NCBI GenBank assembly: GCA_034638255.1
Contig: JAWPGT010000014.1
Coordinates: forward strand, 1 to 64,000
DNA: 64,000 nucleotides
Direction of reading: 5' to 3'
From: Coprinus comatus
Taxonomy: Eukaryota; Basidiomycota; Agaricomycetes; Agaricales; Agaricaceae
Shown here: one piece after another, positions 47,522 through 62,117 of the stretch
Numbering within the stretch: position 1 is the first letter of the stretch
Layout: each line of letters begins with the position of its first letter
Made by a program: the position numbers and the translations under genes
Notes under the pieces: generated by a model
What the model was told of the DNA's origin: nothing
Seen by the model: only the letters and a program-made list of their open reading frames with translations
The model's database searches: none

Positions 47522-49547
47522 ATGACCACCCAGCATGTTATCGCTTCCTCTTCACAATCAAACTCAAATGGCATAGTCGGAAACAACTACCGTGTCGGAA
47601 GAAAAATTGGCGAAGGCTCTTTTGGCGTCGTCTTCGAAGGTGACCAACCCCAAATACCTCTACCCCTCAGCTTGCTCATCCATCCTCAGGCTCAAAAATA
47701 TCCTCCGGATCCACTGTTGCAATCAAATTTGTACGCCAAAAAATCCTCGGTTTCCCCATCCCCTCGCTGACCCCGCCCAAAGGAACCCAGAAAGTCAGAT
47801 GCTCCTCAGTTAAGAGACGAGTTCAGATCCTACAGAACCCTCAGCGGCACTCGTACGTCTACGTGCTCTCCATCCACCCCCTCTCATACCATCCAAATGC
47901 ACAGCCGGTGTACCCCAGGTCCACTACTTTGGCCAGGAAGGCCTCCACAATGTCCTTGTCATTGACCTCCTGGGTCCAAATCTTGAGGATTTGTTCGACA
48001 TGTGCGGTCGCAAATTCACTGTAAAGACTGTCTGCATGGCTGCTAAGCAAATGGTACGTCTTCGCCACTACATTTTTTCATATCTACTCTCTTTTACAAC
48101 ATCCCTGTGCACCTACCAACACCTTCTCTCTATTCCTCTCTAGGTCACCCGCGTTCAATCTGTCCACGAGAAATCACTCATCTACAGAGATATCAAACCA
48201 GACAACTTCTTGATAGGTGTACCAAACACCAAGACCGCCAATACCATCCACATCATCGGTGAGCCACCTTCCCTCTGTCTGCCTCCTATCGGCTAGCTCC
48301 GACCACGAACATGTTTCGGGTCCTATGTGTCCCTGACCTCCTGAAATGATGTGGGCGGTGGCTGTCACAGCGCGCCATCACTCAAAGACCTATGACTTTA
48401 TGTGTTCATTGTTTAACCATCCTACCAGACTTCGGAATGGCAAAATATTATCGTGATCCAAAAACCAAAGTCCACATTCCCTATCGTGAGCGGAAATCCC
48501 TATCGGGGACTGCTCGATACATGTCAATCAATACCCATCTCGGCCGTGAACAGTCAAGGCGCGATGATTTGGAATCCCTCGGACATGTCTTCATGTACTT
48601 CCTGCGTGGAGGACTCCCATGGCAAGGGCTTCGAGCAGCAACCAACAAACAGAAATATGAAAAAATTGGAGAAAAGAAACAATCCACACCGATTTCTGAA
48701 CTTTGTGAGGGTTTTCCTGGTATGTTGGCACAAATATATGGTAGTTATCCACCCTCATATCATTTCAGAGGAATTTGCTATTTATATGAACTACGTCCGC
48801 AAGCTGGGCTTTGAGGAAACACCTGACTACGATTTTCTCCGGGAATTATTCAGTAAAGCTATGAAGGCGATCGGCGAACAAGACGATGGAGTTTATGATT
48901 GGATGCTCCTGAACGGTGGAAAAGGATGGGAAGCCAGTAGTGTAAGTTGCTCCGTGAATTTGATTTCTTTCATCTGTTGATTATTATTTTTTCTACAGCA
49001 AAATGCTCAACCATCAACCCCTCATCGTGACCGCCGCGATCGCGATCACGGTCACCGCCGACCCTCGCGTCCTGCTGGAGATGCACCGATCGGCGTTGTT
49101 CTGAGCCCGGCTCCTCCAATACATTCTGAAAAGAGACGCAAGCCTGATACTCGCGAAGCAAGCCGTGATTTGAGTGTACTACCGAATCTTCCAGCCAGCC
49201 GTCGTCAAAGCCGTGATCCTAACACCAGCAACCCAGCACTTACACCCCAACACCCTTATGCTACGCCTGTCAGTAATAATTATCGTTCTAACGGGGCTGC
49301 AACTGGTTATGGTCGTCAGTCTCCGAGTACACCAGTTAATGCATTGCAAATGGGTGGATCTGAACCATATTATCAAGGTGGCAAGCTTGCCGCTAATTCT
49401 CGCGACAACACGGTGAACCTAGGTTCCAATGTACAGAACGGGACGCGGATGGGTGTCTATGATAGGAGTCAAATGCAACGAGAGCTTGGTGAAGAAGGTC
49501 ATAGCCGAAAGAAAGGTTTCTGGAGTATTATATGCTGTCGGCCTTGA
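47522..49547 (+). CDS. Casein kinase I, plasma-membrane Yck type
   Basis: Eight exons: 47522-47639, 47690-47730, 47783-47852, 47905-48053, 48144-48258, 48429-48719, 48769-48941 and 48999-49547, giving 501 residues. The kinase domain has [39 protein letters not shown] and [22 protein letters not shown], all diagnostic of CK1. The C-terminal ~180 residues are low-complexity, Arg/Asp/Pro-rich then Asn/Gly-rich, and end in SIICCRP. The terminal Cys pair is the palmitoylation site that anchors Yck1/Yck2-type kinases to the membrane. The kinases of this group act in glucose and amino-acid sensing, endocytosis and morphogenesis. Confidence 0.95.
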
Positions 49548-50032
49548 TGTATGCACCGCTGGATGGTGCATGTGCCAACTAATTACAATTGGACTGATAC
49601 CTAGTGGGTCTGCATGTTTTTACAATATATCCCCTTGCTAATAGCTGAACCAGGTTTCGCACGTAGAGCCGCACTTACAATTCAGAAATGTCTGCCAGCC
49701 CTTTTACTAAGTTTGGGAGGGCATAATACCTGCACACGACCACTTTATGCATATGAACATGTTCATGACCATTTTTTTTATCCTCATGTCGGTTTTGTCC
49801 GCTCTACCCATTTGCAATGGGCGGTACATATTTGCCTTTCGGCTATCCATTATAACCTCTATACATGACCATCAATACCTACATCGATGTATTATGTAGC
49901 TGTCTTTCTTAATGCTAAGTATTTTGCCGGATTAGAGATGAACGTGTTTATCTTACGTGACCCGAGCGGGTAAAAATAACCAAACACGTTCCCCCGCATC
50001 CTTATCTCTTCTATCTCAAATTTATAGCACAC
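49548..50032. other. Intergenic, promoter of PFK-2/FBPase-2
   Basis: No gene is seen here. The last 60 bases are pyrimidine-rich with ATTTATAG just before the ATG at 50033. Confidence 0.45.
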
Positions 50033-52613
<2,581 letters not shown>

Positions 52614-53126
52614 ATAACTATGATATATTGTACATATTGTGATATGTAGAAATTTAATCTTCGAGGGTAGGTGGATATCATGATCGGCTCTGTGGTGGAT
52701 GAGTGTTACTCTGCTCCAACTCACTCCGAAATACCGTAGATGGCAGGTCCCTGTCACTAGCATCCGATCACAACTTAGACTAAGTGATATCCTAATATGG
52801 TAATCAATGGTCCCTTTTTGGATGGCCTGACTTTTATGGGAAGATTTATGTCGTACGAGGAGGTCTACGATGAGGCTTTGGGGCAATTGTTGGATACATG
52901 CAAGACATGGATTGGGAGCAACGGGCGGGTGTTGGGTCGCTGATGTCGCTGATGGGAGTGATGATGGAGATAGAGGAGCTGGGCGTGGCTGGAACGGAGG
53001 GAAAGTGGCCGGCGTGTTAGAGCAGAGAGGACGTCACATGTGGCTGTGACAGGAACCCCAAAGGATTCAGAATGTGCAATATATAATGCCCATCCAATCC
53101 TGTTTGTCTTCCCCAGTTCATCCAAC
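52614..53126. other. Intergenic, no gene seen
   Basis: This region contains the 3' UTR of PFK-2/FBPase-2 and the promoter of the small downstream gene. Open stretches on the minus strand show no domain. Confidence 0.45.
53080..53086 (+). promoter_or_regulatory. TATA box of the small mitochondrial-type gene
   Basis: TATATAA lies 40 bases before the ATG at 53127. Confidence 0.45.
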
Positions 53127-53519
53127 ATGTCTTCCTTCCTCCGTCAAGTCTCAACCAAAGCCACCCGTGCTGCTCACGTTAGAGCTTACCATTCTCCCTT
53201 TGTCGTACTCGGACAAGTCCCGCGTAAAGCTCAGATGTCTGAACTCGCCGCCAACCCATTCGCCGTGTACGAGAAACAATATGATTTCTCGCATGAGCCC
53301 ATCACACCTTCGTTGGGAAATCGCACATACGTAGTTTCGCCTGACGTCTCGGCAAGTCACTACAAAGTGCCCTCAGGAGCATACCCTATGTCAACGCCTT
53401 ATTATGCCCCTACGGAAGCACCAGACAAGCGCGGCGCTCAGGTTAGCTCAACGACTTTTTCATTTGAACATGCATTGACACCCGAAGTAGTAGGCGAGCA
53501 TGAGCATCATGGGGCATAG
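53127..53519 (+). CDS. Small conserved-looking protein with mitochondrial presequence
   Basis: A single exon encodes 131 residues. The first ~25 residues (MSSFLRQVSTKATRAAHVRAYH) are an Arg/Ser/Ala-rich amphipathic helix without acidic residues, a classic matrix-targeting signal with a likely cleavage after RAYH. The mature part is soluble, with ELAANPFAVYEKQYDF and a His/Glu tail (EHEHHGA). I do not recognise a family. The TATA box at the right distance, clean start context and presequence support a real gene. Assembly-factor or subunit roles in a respiratory complex are possible but not supported by any motif. Confidence 0.7.
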   Translation: MSSFLRQVSTKATRAAHVRAYHSPFVVLGQVPRKAQMSELAANPFAVYEKQYDFSHEPITPSLGNRTYVVSPDVSASHYKVPSGAYPMSTPYYAPTEAPDKRGAQVSSTTFSFEHALTPEVVGEHEHHGA

Positions 53520-54740
53520 ATGCCAGTTCAACCATCATCATATTACATCATCAGGTGAAATGTGGGGGAGGAAAGTGGAGTATCTATGTTGCTAGTTAGA
53601 ACTCGACGGGGTTGAGTCGGGGGAGGGAGAAACATGAGGAACGGCATCTTCCTTGGATGTTTAACGTGCTCTCATTTCATTGGAGATTTGGTGTTTCATG
53701 TGATGGTTTTGACTCTATGTTTATTCATTTCTTCGGGTTTTCTTCTGTGTAGTTGTCTTCCTTGTAACAGTATAATGCAATTCTTTGGCAGCGGCGATTT
53801 CCAGACATGAGTTTATACGATTTCTGATGGTGAGAATTTTGTAATTGATCATGCGCAATATGTATCGAAGTGGAAGCTGATTTTCGAGAAGCAACCCCGG
53901 ATTGTTACGCAGGGCCAAGACCAGTGAGAAAACATGTAGCGGTTAATTGTCGCTGACCTCGTGGAGGGTATGTGAATATGTTACTTGATCAAATGGCGAT
54001 GTCTAGATAACATTTAGAAAGATCCCAGGTTGGTATGTGATTGTGGTGGAGTTGTGTATCGAAAAGGGGGCTTTTGACGGAGTGAAGCCAAGTGTTTTCC
54101 CCAGTTCTATATTTATCACATATTATGTAAACCCGACAATTGATAATTCTCCATTTGGACTGCCAATAACGTCGTTACTATCGTTTCGAAGGTAAGTACG
54201 ATGCTCAATCCTTTCCTATTTTCATCAGCCTCCCCCAGGTTCAGCACTTAATTCAGCACGCTAACTTTAATTTCCTGGCATAAATGAAATTTGACGTCGC
54301 TCGATTGATTGATTTCGTATACAACTTGTCTGAGAGAGAGAGAGAGAGGACCAGTTGCAAGTCAAGATGAGTTTCAGCAGCATATGAGCTGTTGCGGGTG
54401 GTCGGAGACTGCGGAGATAGCGACTAGTTTCCTGATCTGGACATTGTGCGGTGTGGGTGGGGCAAGAGACGGCAAGCTTCCGATCTGCAGTGGATAGTTT
54501 GTACTGCAGATCAACGGGTGGTTGAGCTTATCAAAGCACTATCCGTGCGCATACATCCAGCCACGCTGTCTTCCAGACATAACAAGAGATCTCCTTGTAT
54601 GGTGACAGTATATATCTACGCTGTAGACAACGATGTAGTGTCATTATGTACTGGGAACAAAAGATGAATTCCCGCGCCACGCTGGGTTGTTGCATCGGCT
54701 GTCGCTGACCCTCCGACCTTGTTGTCCTTTCACCATCAGG
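53520..54740. other. Intergenic, no gene seen
   Basis: This is a 1.2 kb stretch between the small mitochondrial-type gene and the sirtuin gene. It contains a GA dinucleotide repeat at 54332-54349. No coding homology is recognised. Confidence 0.45.
54332..54349. repeat. (GA)9 microsatellite
   Basis: Nine GA units form an uninterrupted dinucleotide run of 18 bases in a non-coding spacer. Confidence 0.8.
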
Positions 54741-56701
54741 ATGACTCTATTCCTGCCTCTGCAGGCCCATGCACCCCTACCACAATCCCCACCATTTCTC
54801 TCTCAGTCTCCAAATGTCCAAGCTCAGCTCCAGAAAGTTATCCACACAATTCTCAAGGCCAAACGCATCGTTGTAATATGTGGTGCGTGCCATCCGCATG
54901 CTTTGCTGGCATCTACTAAGCGCTCAACATATCTCGTTTATACCACAGGTGCTGGAATCTCTGTACAGGCTGGTATTCCTGATTTTCGGTCTCCGGAAGG
55001 ACTCTTTAAGACACTCAAGCGTGATAATCCTCGGGAAGTTTTAGCGTCCGGGAAAGATCTCTTTGATGCTTCGGTTTTCAATGTACGTAGCCACACAATG
55101 TGCTTATACTCAAACTTTTTGTCGATCTAACCCGCATTTTATTTGTTCAGTCCGAACATACAACATCACTTTTCTGCCAAATGATCGCTCAATTGTCTAA
55201 ATTATCTCAAGATGCAGAACCAACCGCATTTCATCGTCTTCTTAGAGCTCTCGACGATCAAGGCAAACTACTACGAGTTTATACCCAAAATATTGATGCA
55301 ATAGAGCAAAAAGCTGGTCTTTCGTTCGGCGTACCGGAGTACGAAAATAAACGTCATAAAAACAAGAGCAAGGCTAGCTTAACTAGCCAATCGCTCAAAG
55401 GGAACGACAATCGAAACAAATCCACGACTCCTAATCGACTTCCTTCTCCACCCGTGGAAACACCTAGATGTGTCCCTTTACATGGGACTTTACAAGCTGT
55501 CCATTGTCAAGTTTGCACACGTTCATTTCCCTTAGAGGAGCACTTTTCATCGCTTGCGGTTGGCCGACCCCCTCAATGCCCTGAATGTACCTCTTTGGAG
55601 AAGACAAGACAGTTAATCGGAAAACGTCCCCGTAGGATTGGAAAGCTGCGGCCCAGCGTTGTGTTGTATAATGAAGAGCATACAAATGGTGAAGGGGTTG
55701 GTGAGGTTGCGCAGAAGGATCTTCTAGGTTCTAAGGGTCGCTGTGGTGCTGATTTACTATTGGTTGTGGGAACAAGTCTGCGAGTACCAGGGACCAAGCG
55801 TATGGTTCGAGAGTTTTCCAAGGCAGTACGATCTCGGGCTTCAGGGTCGTCGTCAAGAGATAATACGGGTTCTTCTTCATCCACATCATCCAGTTCAAGT
55901 CATCCATCTCCTAGTCCCGACGAAGAACCTGCTATGAAGTCTATCTATCTCAACTTGGATTTTCCTGTACCAACTAGAGAATGGGACGGCGTTTTTGACG
56001 TGTGGTTACAGGGAGACGCTCAACAATTCGCTGAAATCCTTCAGGCGGAAATTGAAAAACAGGTGAGAGCAAAGGAGATTGCCATCGAAAAGAAGCGCAA
56101 GCGAGAAGAAGAAGCTGCAAATATGGATGCCCATGCCTCTTCGGCATCATCATCCTCATTGCACACGAAGACTCAATCCACATCTACTACATCAAAGCAT
56201 AAAACACCGAAACGAAGATCAGGCGACGATTCTGCGACTTCTAAACGTCGTAAGGTTGTACTACCTCCATCGCCTCCGAAATCACCTCCTACCCCTCACA
56301 GCACACTTGTATCAACACCGGAAGCTGGTCCTTCCCCTCCTGTATCATTAATCATTCGTATTCCTCCCCTCTCAGCACGCAAGTGTTATATAGAAGATTC
56401 TGCAGTTTCATCAAAAACTCCTCGTCACCCAACGACTATTCAATATCCTCCAACACCACAGGAAACGCCCCCTTCTCGTTTCAAAAGGTCTATATACGAA
56501 AACATTCGTCCAAGCTATCATCGACCATCCCCACCAATTCCACCATGGTCTACATCAGCCAAGGCAGACTCTTACATCTGTGATTCATTTGTCAATATTG
56601 ACTTGTCCGATGATGATGATGACGATGATCAGTATGATGATACACTGCCCGTTTCATGTCTCCGGTCCACGCAAACGAGACATATCAATCCTCACCGATA
56701 A
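54741..56701 (+). CDS. hst4: NAD-dependent histone deacetylase, Hst3/Hst4-class sirtuin
   Basis: Exons 54741-54882, 54949-55082 and 55151-56701 give 608 residues. The catalytic core covers roughly residues 30-330. It has the NAD-binding GAGISVQAGIPDFRSPEGLF, TQNIDAIEQKAGL, the catalytic His in CVPLHGTL, and a zinc ribbon with CQVC and CPEC pairs. GKLRPSVVLYNEEH and DLLLVVGTSLRVPGTKRMV complete it. An insertion of about 40 residues precedes the catalytic His. The C-terminal ~270 residues are Ser/Pro-rich, with a basic TPKRRSGDDSATSKRRKV stretch (likely nuclear signal) and an Asp run near the end. Hst3/Hst4 enzymes remove acetyl from histone H3 Lys56 after replication and protect genome stability. 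Confidence 0.92.
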
Positions 56702-57260
56702 GTTGTGGCTTGTCATTCTCGAGAACCTTTTCTGTACATTGTTCTCGTGTCCTTTTTTGTCTCTGTAATTATTATTGCGAGTATTTATTCAGTATCCTAA
56801 ACCTGTACGCCCTAGTGTATCACTTTTATATCCCGCCGATGGTTATTTGTTAAAACGTCCGAATAGAAATAATATGCAGTGAACACTTGTGTATTTCATG
56901 GTTACGGACACAAAAAAAAATACAAGAACATTTATATAGAGAACATCAAGAGTATCATCAGGATCTACAAAGAACAACGATGTACAGTGTACATAATACA
57001 TGGTTAATCAAAGATAGTTTAAAATTATAATAAGGTGAAACCCTAAAAACAAACTCACCTGTTTCTATGTTTATAGGTATATTATTGTACTTTGTTGGCT
57101 TCATGTCCAAGAGTGCTTACTTCAATATAGGCATTAGTGACCATTTTCAAGGTTGTATGAGGTTCCCACTCGCATAACAGCCTCGATATAGCCACGTCAT
57201 AATACGAAATATTGTTGCAGAGCATCGTCTATATAAAAAGGAAAAAGATCAGCGTAGCGC
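56702..57260. other. Intergenic, no gene seen
   Basis: This AT-rich 3' flank of the sirtuin gene has no recognised features. Confidence 0.4.
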
Positions 57261-57848
57261 TCAGCACGTAGAAAGCGAGATAGATGGACCCGATATCAAA
57301 AGGTGATATAATACTCCCTCTTCTTCAACAGTCATGCGTTCTCTTATTCCAAATCTATCAAATAAGAATCCTTGTAGTTCGATGGTATAACCGCGATAGT
57401 TGAGATGACGGTCTATCTCTTTTGTAAGTAACATACTGAATTCATTATTACTTACTTGATTTGTAGATGGGTTGAGTATCATCAAAACTGGTAACATTGA
57501 CTACTGCTCAAAACTCGGAGGTGTTTGGTGTCCGTTTTTCTTAGAATAAATATAGCTGCCGATAACTTCGAATATTACTCTCACTCCGACTCTTACGAGG
57601 TCACTATATATATATGTAAAACTAGTGATCATTGGAATTATTACCACCGGCAAGAACGGGAGGAGTAGTGCAAGTGATAATTTACATATCAAGGATTGAC
57701 CATCAGGATTCAGGTGAAAGATGTATCCTTGTACTACACTGGGCTTTGGGCTAAGTATTGTTCCGATGAAACTTGGATTCTGATGACAGAATGGTTCTTG
57801 ACGTGGCCAGGTTGAAACTTGAGGTCTTGATATGGTTGAATGGTACAT
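57261..57848 (-). pseudogene. Possible membrane-protein relic, one frame with an internal TAG
   Basis: The minus strand stays open for 115 codons from 57848. It then has one TAG (57501-57503) and is open in the same frame for another 79 codons to 57261. The first part holds a hydrophobic helix (SLALLLPFLPVVIIPMITSFTYIY), and the second part reads like a soluble domain (EIDRHLNYRGYTIELQGFL). No short intron with good splice sites removes the stop. It is either a recently inactivated gene or chance; I do not recognise the protein. Confidence 0.3.
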
Positions 57849-59312
57849 AAGGCTGTGTCCTCCTTAGTGAGCTTCACAAAACTTCGCATATTGAATCATC
57901 GTGAATTCATAGTGCGAATAACCGCAAGGAAGGTTTTACTCAGTATGTATCCCTGCAATATGCCTTAACAAGTATGTTCAGAGAGTATTTCAATGTGGTA
58001 GCACTTCATTAATCAGTGTGCCATAAATATCTCTCCCAAAAATGGCAATGTAGTATAGTGGGGCCCGTTGTGATCCAAGTAGTAGTTTGGTCTTCATTCG
58101 TGTACATCTTCTCAGTAGTAAATGATGGCTCTTCTTCCTCTTTCACTTCTACTTATCCAAAGATAACCCCTTCAGAACTTCTAGTACTACTTACTGCTTA
58201 GTGCTTCCGTTTAAATTTCCTCTGCCACTCTTTGTCCCCCTCAACTTTAAGGATAAAAACAACATCTTGAAGAGTTTAAAAGTCGAGCCTTCCTCTTGCG
58301 AAGAAGAGATAAAAGATTATACTTGAAGCCTGAACCACTTATAAATTATTCTACTGCTTCATTTTCCCATGATCGTTCGATCTAACATTATTACCGAACA
58401 TATTATGATATATCTTTGTACCAAGAAAATTGATTTACGCTTGTTCTCTTTCAGTCATCAAGTTTTTGTAGACTGAGAACACTGAGAATATACTAGAAAA
58501 TCAACTTCAAACTTCAAGTGGTGCATATTTTGATACTGAACATCCGTCAATTAACTCTTTGACTAGGCGATTTGAGCAAAATACTTATACCTTGTACTTG
58601 TAAGTCAACAGGTGATGTCAATTCTAACCCCTTTATATTTCCTTGGGGTTACTGGATCAGGACCCAGGGGGGGCCGGGCCACTGATCGTAGTCTCATAAT
58701 CTATTAAACAAACGAGGCTGGAGAAATATACGAAGACTTTTTATAAGTTGGCTGTGGGTGTTCAAATAACAATTATGCATTGTGTTTTACGTGTTAGAGT
58801 AATATAATACTGAACGGTCAAAAGACGGAGGATATATGGAACAAGAAATCAGGATGGATCTTAAGGTCGTTTGTGCCACTATAGAAGGTAGGAGATAAAG
58901 TTGATTTCCAATGGATAATGTTTGGATCCGACAGCCCGTGGAAAGAATACATATAATTGACTGGTTGGTTTATATATGATATGTTTGTGGATAAAATAAA
59001 TAGGAAGATGGTTAGGGACAACGGCAGGGTCCATAAAGGGCACATGGAAAATTGAGATCATTAGTGAAGGAATCCGGATATTGATGTGGAAACACAAGTA
59101 TGTTACAACTGTGTACAACTTTCAAGTGAAATTTCATTTTTTCTCCTTTTAGTGTGAAACGACAAGGCAATACATAGTCAATTCCGAATAGATAAGTCAG
59201 GGTTGCGTTCTCTATTAATAAATGGTATATGGTATATACATAGCAAGTTTATATTACATCCAGCCCTGGAAAGAGTCCCAAAATTAAAAGTGAAACTGTA
59301 TAAGTGTATACG
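57849..59312. other. Gene-poor spacer
   Basis: 1.5 kb of AT-rich sequence has stops in all frames. No RNA gene or repeat was recognised. Confidence 0.45.
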
Positions 59313-60488
59313 TTACCGCCTAAAAACTCGTTCATGGAGTTCTGCGGCTTTCAGCCGAGCTTTAAGATATTCAAGTTTTGATTTATAGCGAGCATCAAGT
59401 TCTTCCCTTCTACGCTGAATATCCGCGAGTTCGCGTAAAGCTGCCTCATGGTCATTTGCTTCAGGGTCATCGTTGTCAAAGTCATCAATATCTTCCTGTA
59501 GACGCGAATCGGCAACTGTGTCGCTAGATGTATTTTCTGATAAGCGGGTGAGATTGCCAACGCTACGTGGGCCAAGGCCAAGACGGGTTCCCCTGCCTGA
59601 GCTGCTGATAGAGGCAGAGGATAGAGAGGATTGGCGTTGGAGGCCAGTTTGTCGATGTCGTGGGGAACTGGGTATTGGATTAAGTTGCCGTGGGAGAGAG
59701 GAGACGGACCTCGAGAGGGATAGGGAGGTTTTTGAAGAGGCAGCAGAATTGATGGAGAGGCGATCACTGTTTGTTGTGCCCGCGGAAGAGGAGGTGGATA
59801 AGGATAAGGGATGATGACGGTGGTTGTTAGCAGGAGGGGGCAAGACAATAGATGGGACTGGTTTTGTGTGTCTGCGCCATTCTTTCCCTTCCAGGAGAAC
59901 GTCTACGCTCTTGGGCGTGGGTGTGTATAGACGACGTGCTGTTCGGTACTCGATGCGTTTAATTGTAGATGCTTCAAGGGCCTGGAAGGCGCCGATGAGT
60001 CGATTGTGTTCTGTTTCTGTTGAAGCGATGGCAGAACGAATAGCGTTCAGGTCTTCATTATCTGCGGACTGAGAGTGTTGTGAGGTATCCGGTTTGAGGA
60101 GAGTAATTAAGCTGGGCTTGCGGGTGATGCGTTTGGAGGTCGGGGGTGGCTCTGGTACGGCAGAAGACTCGGGCGCCTGTTTCTTGGACGAACGGCCAGC
60201 AGCACGGCGAAAGAGATTTGCTACGCTATATATGACAGACTGCTTTCGTCTGAGAGTGGGCTGTTGAGAAGACTGAGGCTGGTTGTGGTTGTGGTTGTGG
60301 TTATGAGAAGGTTGCCTGGAGGTCGGTGTTTGGGTATCTTGCTCAAAGAGACTCTGCCTGAGTATCCGGTAGTCATCGTCGCTGTTGAACGGTGAGCTGA
60401 GAGTGAGCAAGACAGAATTGTAGACGTACTTTACGAGGCCGTGTTCGTATGCTGCAGCGAGCTCGTTGAGGCGTATTGCAAGGGTCAT
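59313..60488 (-). CDS. Ser-rich protein with C-terminal coiled coil, unknown function
   Basis: A single exon encodes 391 residues from the ATG at 60488 (MTLAIRLNELAAAYEHGLVKYVYN). The frame is open further upstream, but that part is antisense to ERG24 exon 1, so the internal ATG is preferred. Residues ~1-60 form a short conserved-looking helical region (DDDYRILRQSLFEQD). A His-Asn repeat, long Ser/Pro-rich disorder with basic patches (SKKQAPESS, SKRITRKPS) and a C-terminal helix follow (LRELADIQRRREELDARYKSKLEYLKARLKAAE), which is a strong coiled coil. I do not recognise the family. It shares a 46-base divergent intergenic region with ERG24. Confidence 0.75.
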   Translation of the reverse strand: MTLAIRLNELAAAYEHGLVKYVYNSVLLTLSSPFNSDDDYRILRQSLFEQDTQTPTSRQPSHNHNHNHNQPQSSQQPTLRRKQSVIYSVANLFRRAAGRSSKKQAPESSAVPEPPPTSKRITRKPSLITLLKPDTSQHSQSADNEDLNAIRSAIASTETEHNRLIGAFQALEASTIKRIEYRTARRLYTPTPKSVDVLLEGKEWRRHTKPVPSIVLPPPANNHRHHPLSLSTSSSAGTTNSDRLSINSAASSKTSLSLSRSVSSLPRQLNPIPSSPRHRQTGLQRQSSLSSASISSSGRGTRLGLGPRSVGNLTRLSENTSSDTVADSRLQEDIDDFDNDDPEANDHEAALRELADIQRRREELDARYKSKLEYLKARLKAAELHERVFRR

Positions 60489-60534
60489 GTCCGTAAAAGG
60501 CAAATGTGTGTGGAATTGGTTTTGAGAGTTGACG

Positions 60535-62117
60535 ATGACCCAAAATCCAAAAACAACAAAATTCGAGTTCTTTGGTCCTCCAGGCGCCTTCCTCGTCACC
60601 CTCACAGTCCCCATCTTCGCCTATGGTCTATACTTTGGCTGCTCAGAACAGTCAGGCGGGTGTCCTCCCATGGCCGACATCCATACTGTCACCCAGGCCC
60701 TCTCCAACCCCTCTTGGTGGTTCAAGCTCTGGGACACCGAGGCTGCACTGCTCTACCTCGGCTGGTACACGTTCTGCGTGCTTTCATGGATCATACTCCC
60801 TGGAGACTGGGTGGAGGGAACAACCCTGCGCAATGGCGACAAGAAAAAATATAAAATAAATGGTACCACATTCTATTCATTTATTCAACAGCAGCTTTCT
60901 CATTTCTTACAGCCTTCTCCACCTTCCTCCTCGCCCTTGGTATCGTCTCTGGCATTATATTCAACTATGGCCCGCAGTCCTTCACCATTATCTATGATAA
61001 ATGGGTTGGCTTCCTCACTGCATCTGTTCTCATGTCCGTTGCCCAGGCCCTGTATTCCTACGCGTCATCCTATCATTCTGGTGCTCTTCTCGCTCTCGGT
61101 GGCAACTCGGGAAACTTCTTCTACGACGTATGTCTCTTGTTAATCTTCCCGTCCTCGTTGTTTATACTCCCCCCAGTTCTTCATCGGGCGTGAACTGAAT
61201 CCCTCTATCGGCTCTTTCGATATCAAATCTTTCAACGAGCTCCGGCCAGGACTTATCCTCTGGGTTCTCATTAATATCAGCATGGCATGCGAACAGGCCG
61301 TCCGCCGCGGGGGTCTTAGTGAGGTTACAGATTCTATGTGGCTTGTTCTCGCCTTCCAGTTCTGGTATGTCGTCGATGGTCTCTACAACGAAGTGAGTCT
61401 TTGTCTCGCTTTCCATCATACTTATCTGATCGAAACAATAGCCTGCACTCTTCACGACCATGGATATCACCACCGATGGCTTTGGTTTCATGCTTGCTGT
61501 TGGAGATCTCACTTGGGTTCCCTTCACATACAGTCTTCAGGCCCGCTATCTTGCCTTCCATCCCGTCGAGCTCGGACCTGTCAACACAGCTGCAATCGTT
61601 GCCGTCAACCTTCTAGGATACTGGATCTTCCGAAGCGCTAACAACGAAAAGAATAACTTTAGAAATGGACAGAACCCCAAGAGTGTGTTAATCAAGCTTT
61701 TACCACTTTATCCATACTCATTGCTAGCAGATCTGAAATTCATGGACACAAAGCGTGGTACCAAGCTTCTAACGTCTGGCTGGTGGGGACTCTCCCAACA
61801 CCCCAACTACATGTATGTCCATTCGTTTTACATGCATTTTTCTCAAATTAAAAATCCAATTTTTTAGGGGTGATCTCATCATGGCTTTTGCCTGGTCTCT
61901 GCCCACTGCATTTGATACCCCCATCACGTACTTCTATGTTTCCTACTTTGCTGTTCTTCTCATTCACCGCCAACTCCGTGATGATGAAGCTTGTCATTTG
62001 AAGTGAGTGTTCATTCTTCCAATGGAATTTAATAATTTATATTTTCCCAGGTATGGGGATGACTGGATCAAGTACAAGAAGCTTGTTCCTTACCGCATCA
62101 TCCCGTATATCTATTAG
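60535..62117 (+). CDS. erg24: Delta(14)-sterol reductase, ERG24, copy 1
   Basis: Seven exons: 60535-60862, 60913-61127, 61177-61392, 61442-61682, 61728-61812, 61868-62002 and 62051-62117, giving 428 residues, the usual length. The enzyme reduces the C14-C15 double bond left by lanosterol demethylation, using NADPH in the ER membrane, in ergosterol synthesis; it is the target of morpholine fungicides. The N-terminus [12 protein letters not shown] is typical. Multiple membrane helices follow, then [18 protein letters not shown] and the family signature [14 protein letters not shown] with WSLP. The C-terminus [19 protein letters not shown] matches the family end. A second copy starts 1.5 kb downstream. 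Confidence 0.96.

Noticed and set aside
60489..60614. N-terminal extension of the coiled-coil protein by 42 residues
   Set aside because: The extension is antisense to ERG24 exon 1 (its residues mirror the ERG24 start), so the downstream ATG at 60488 is preferred.
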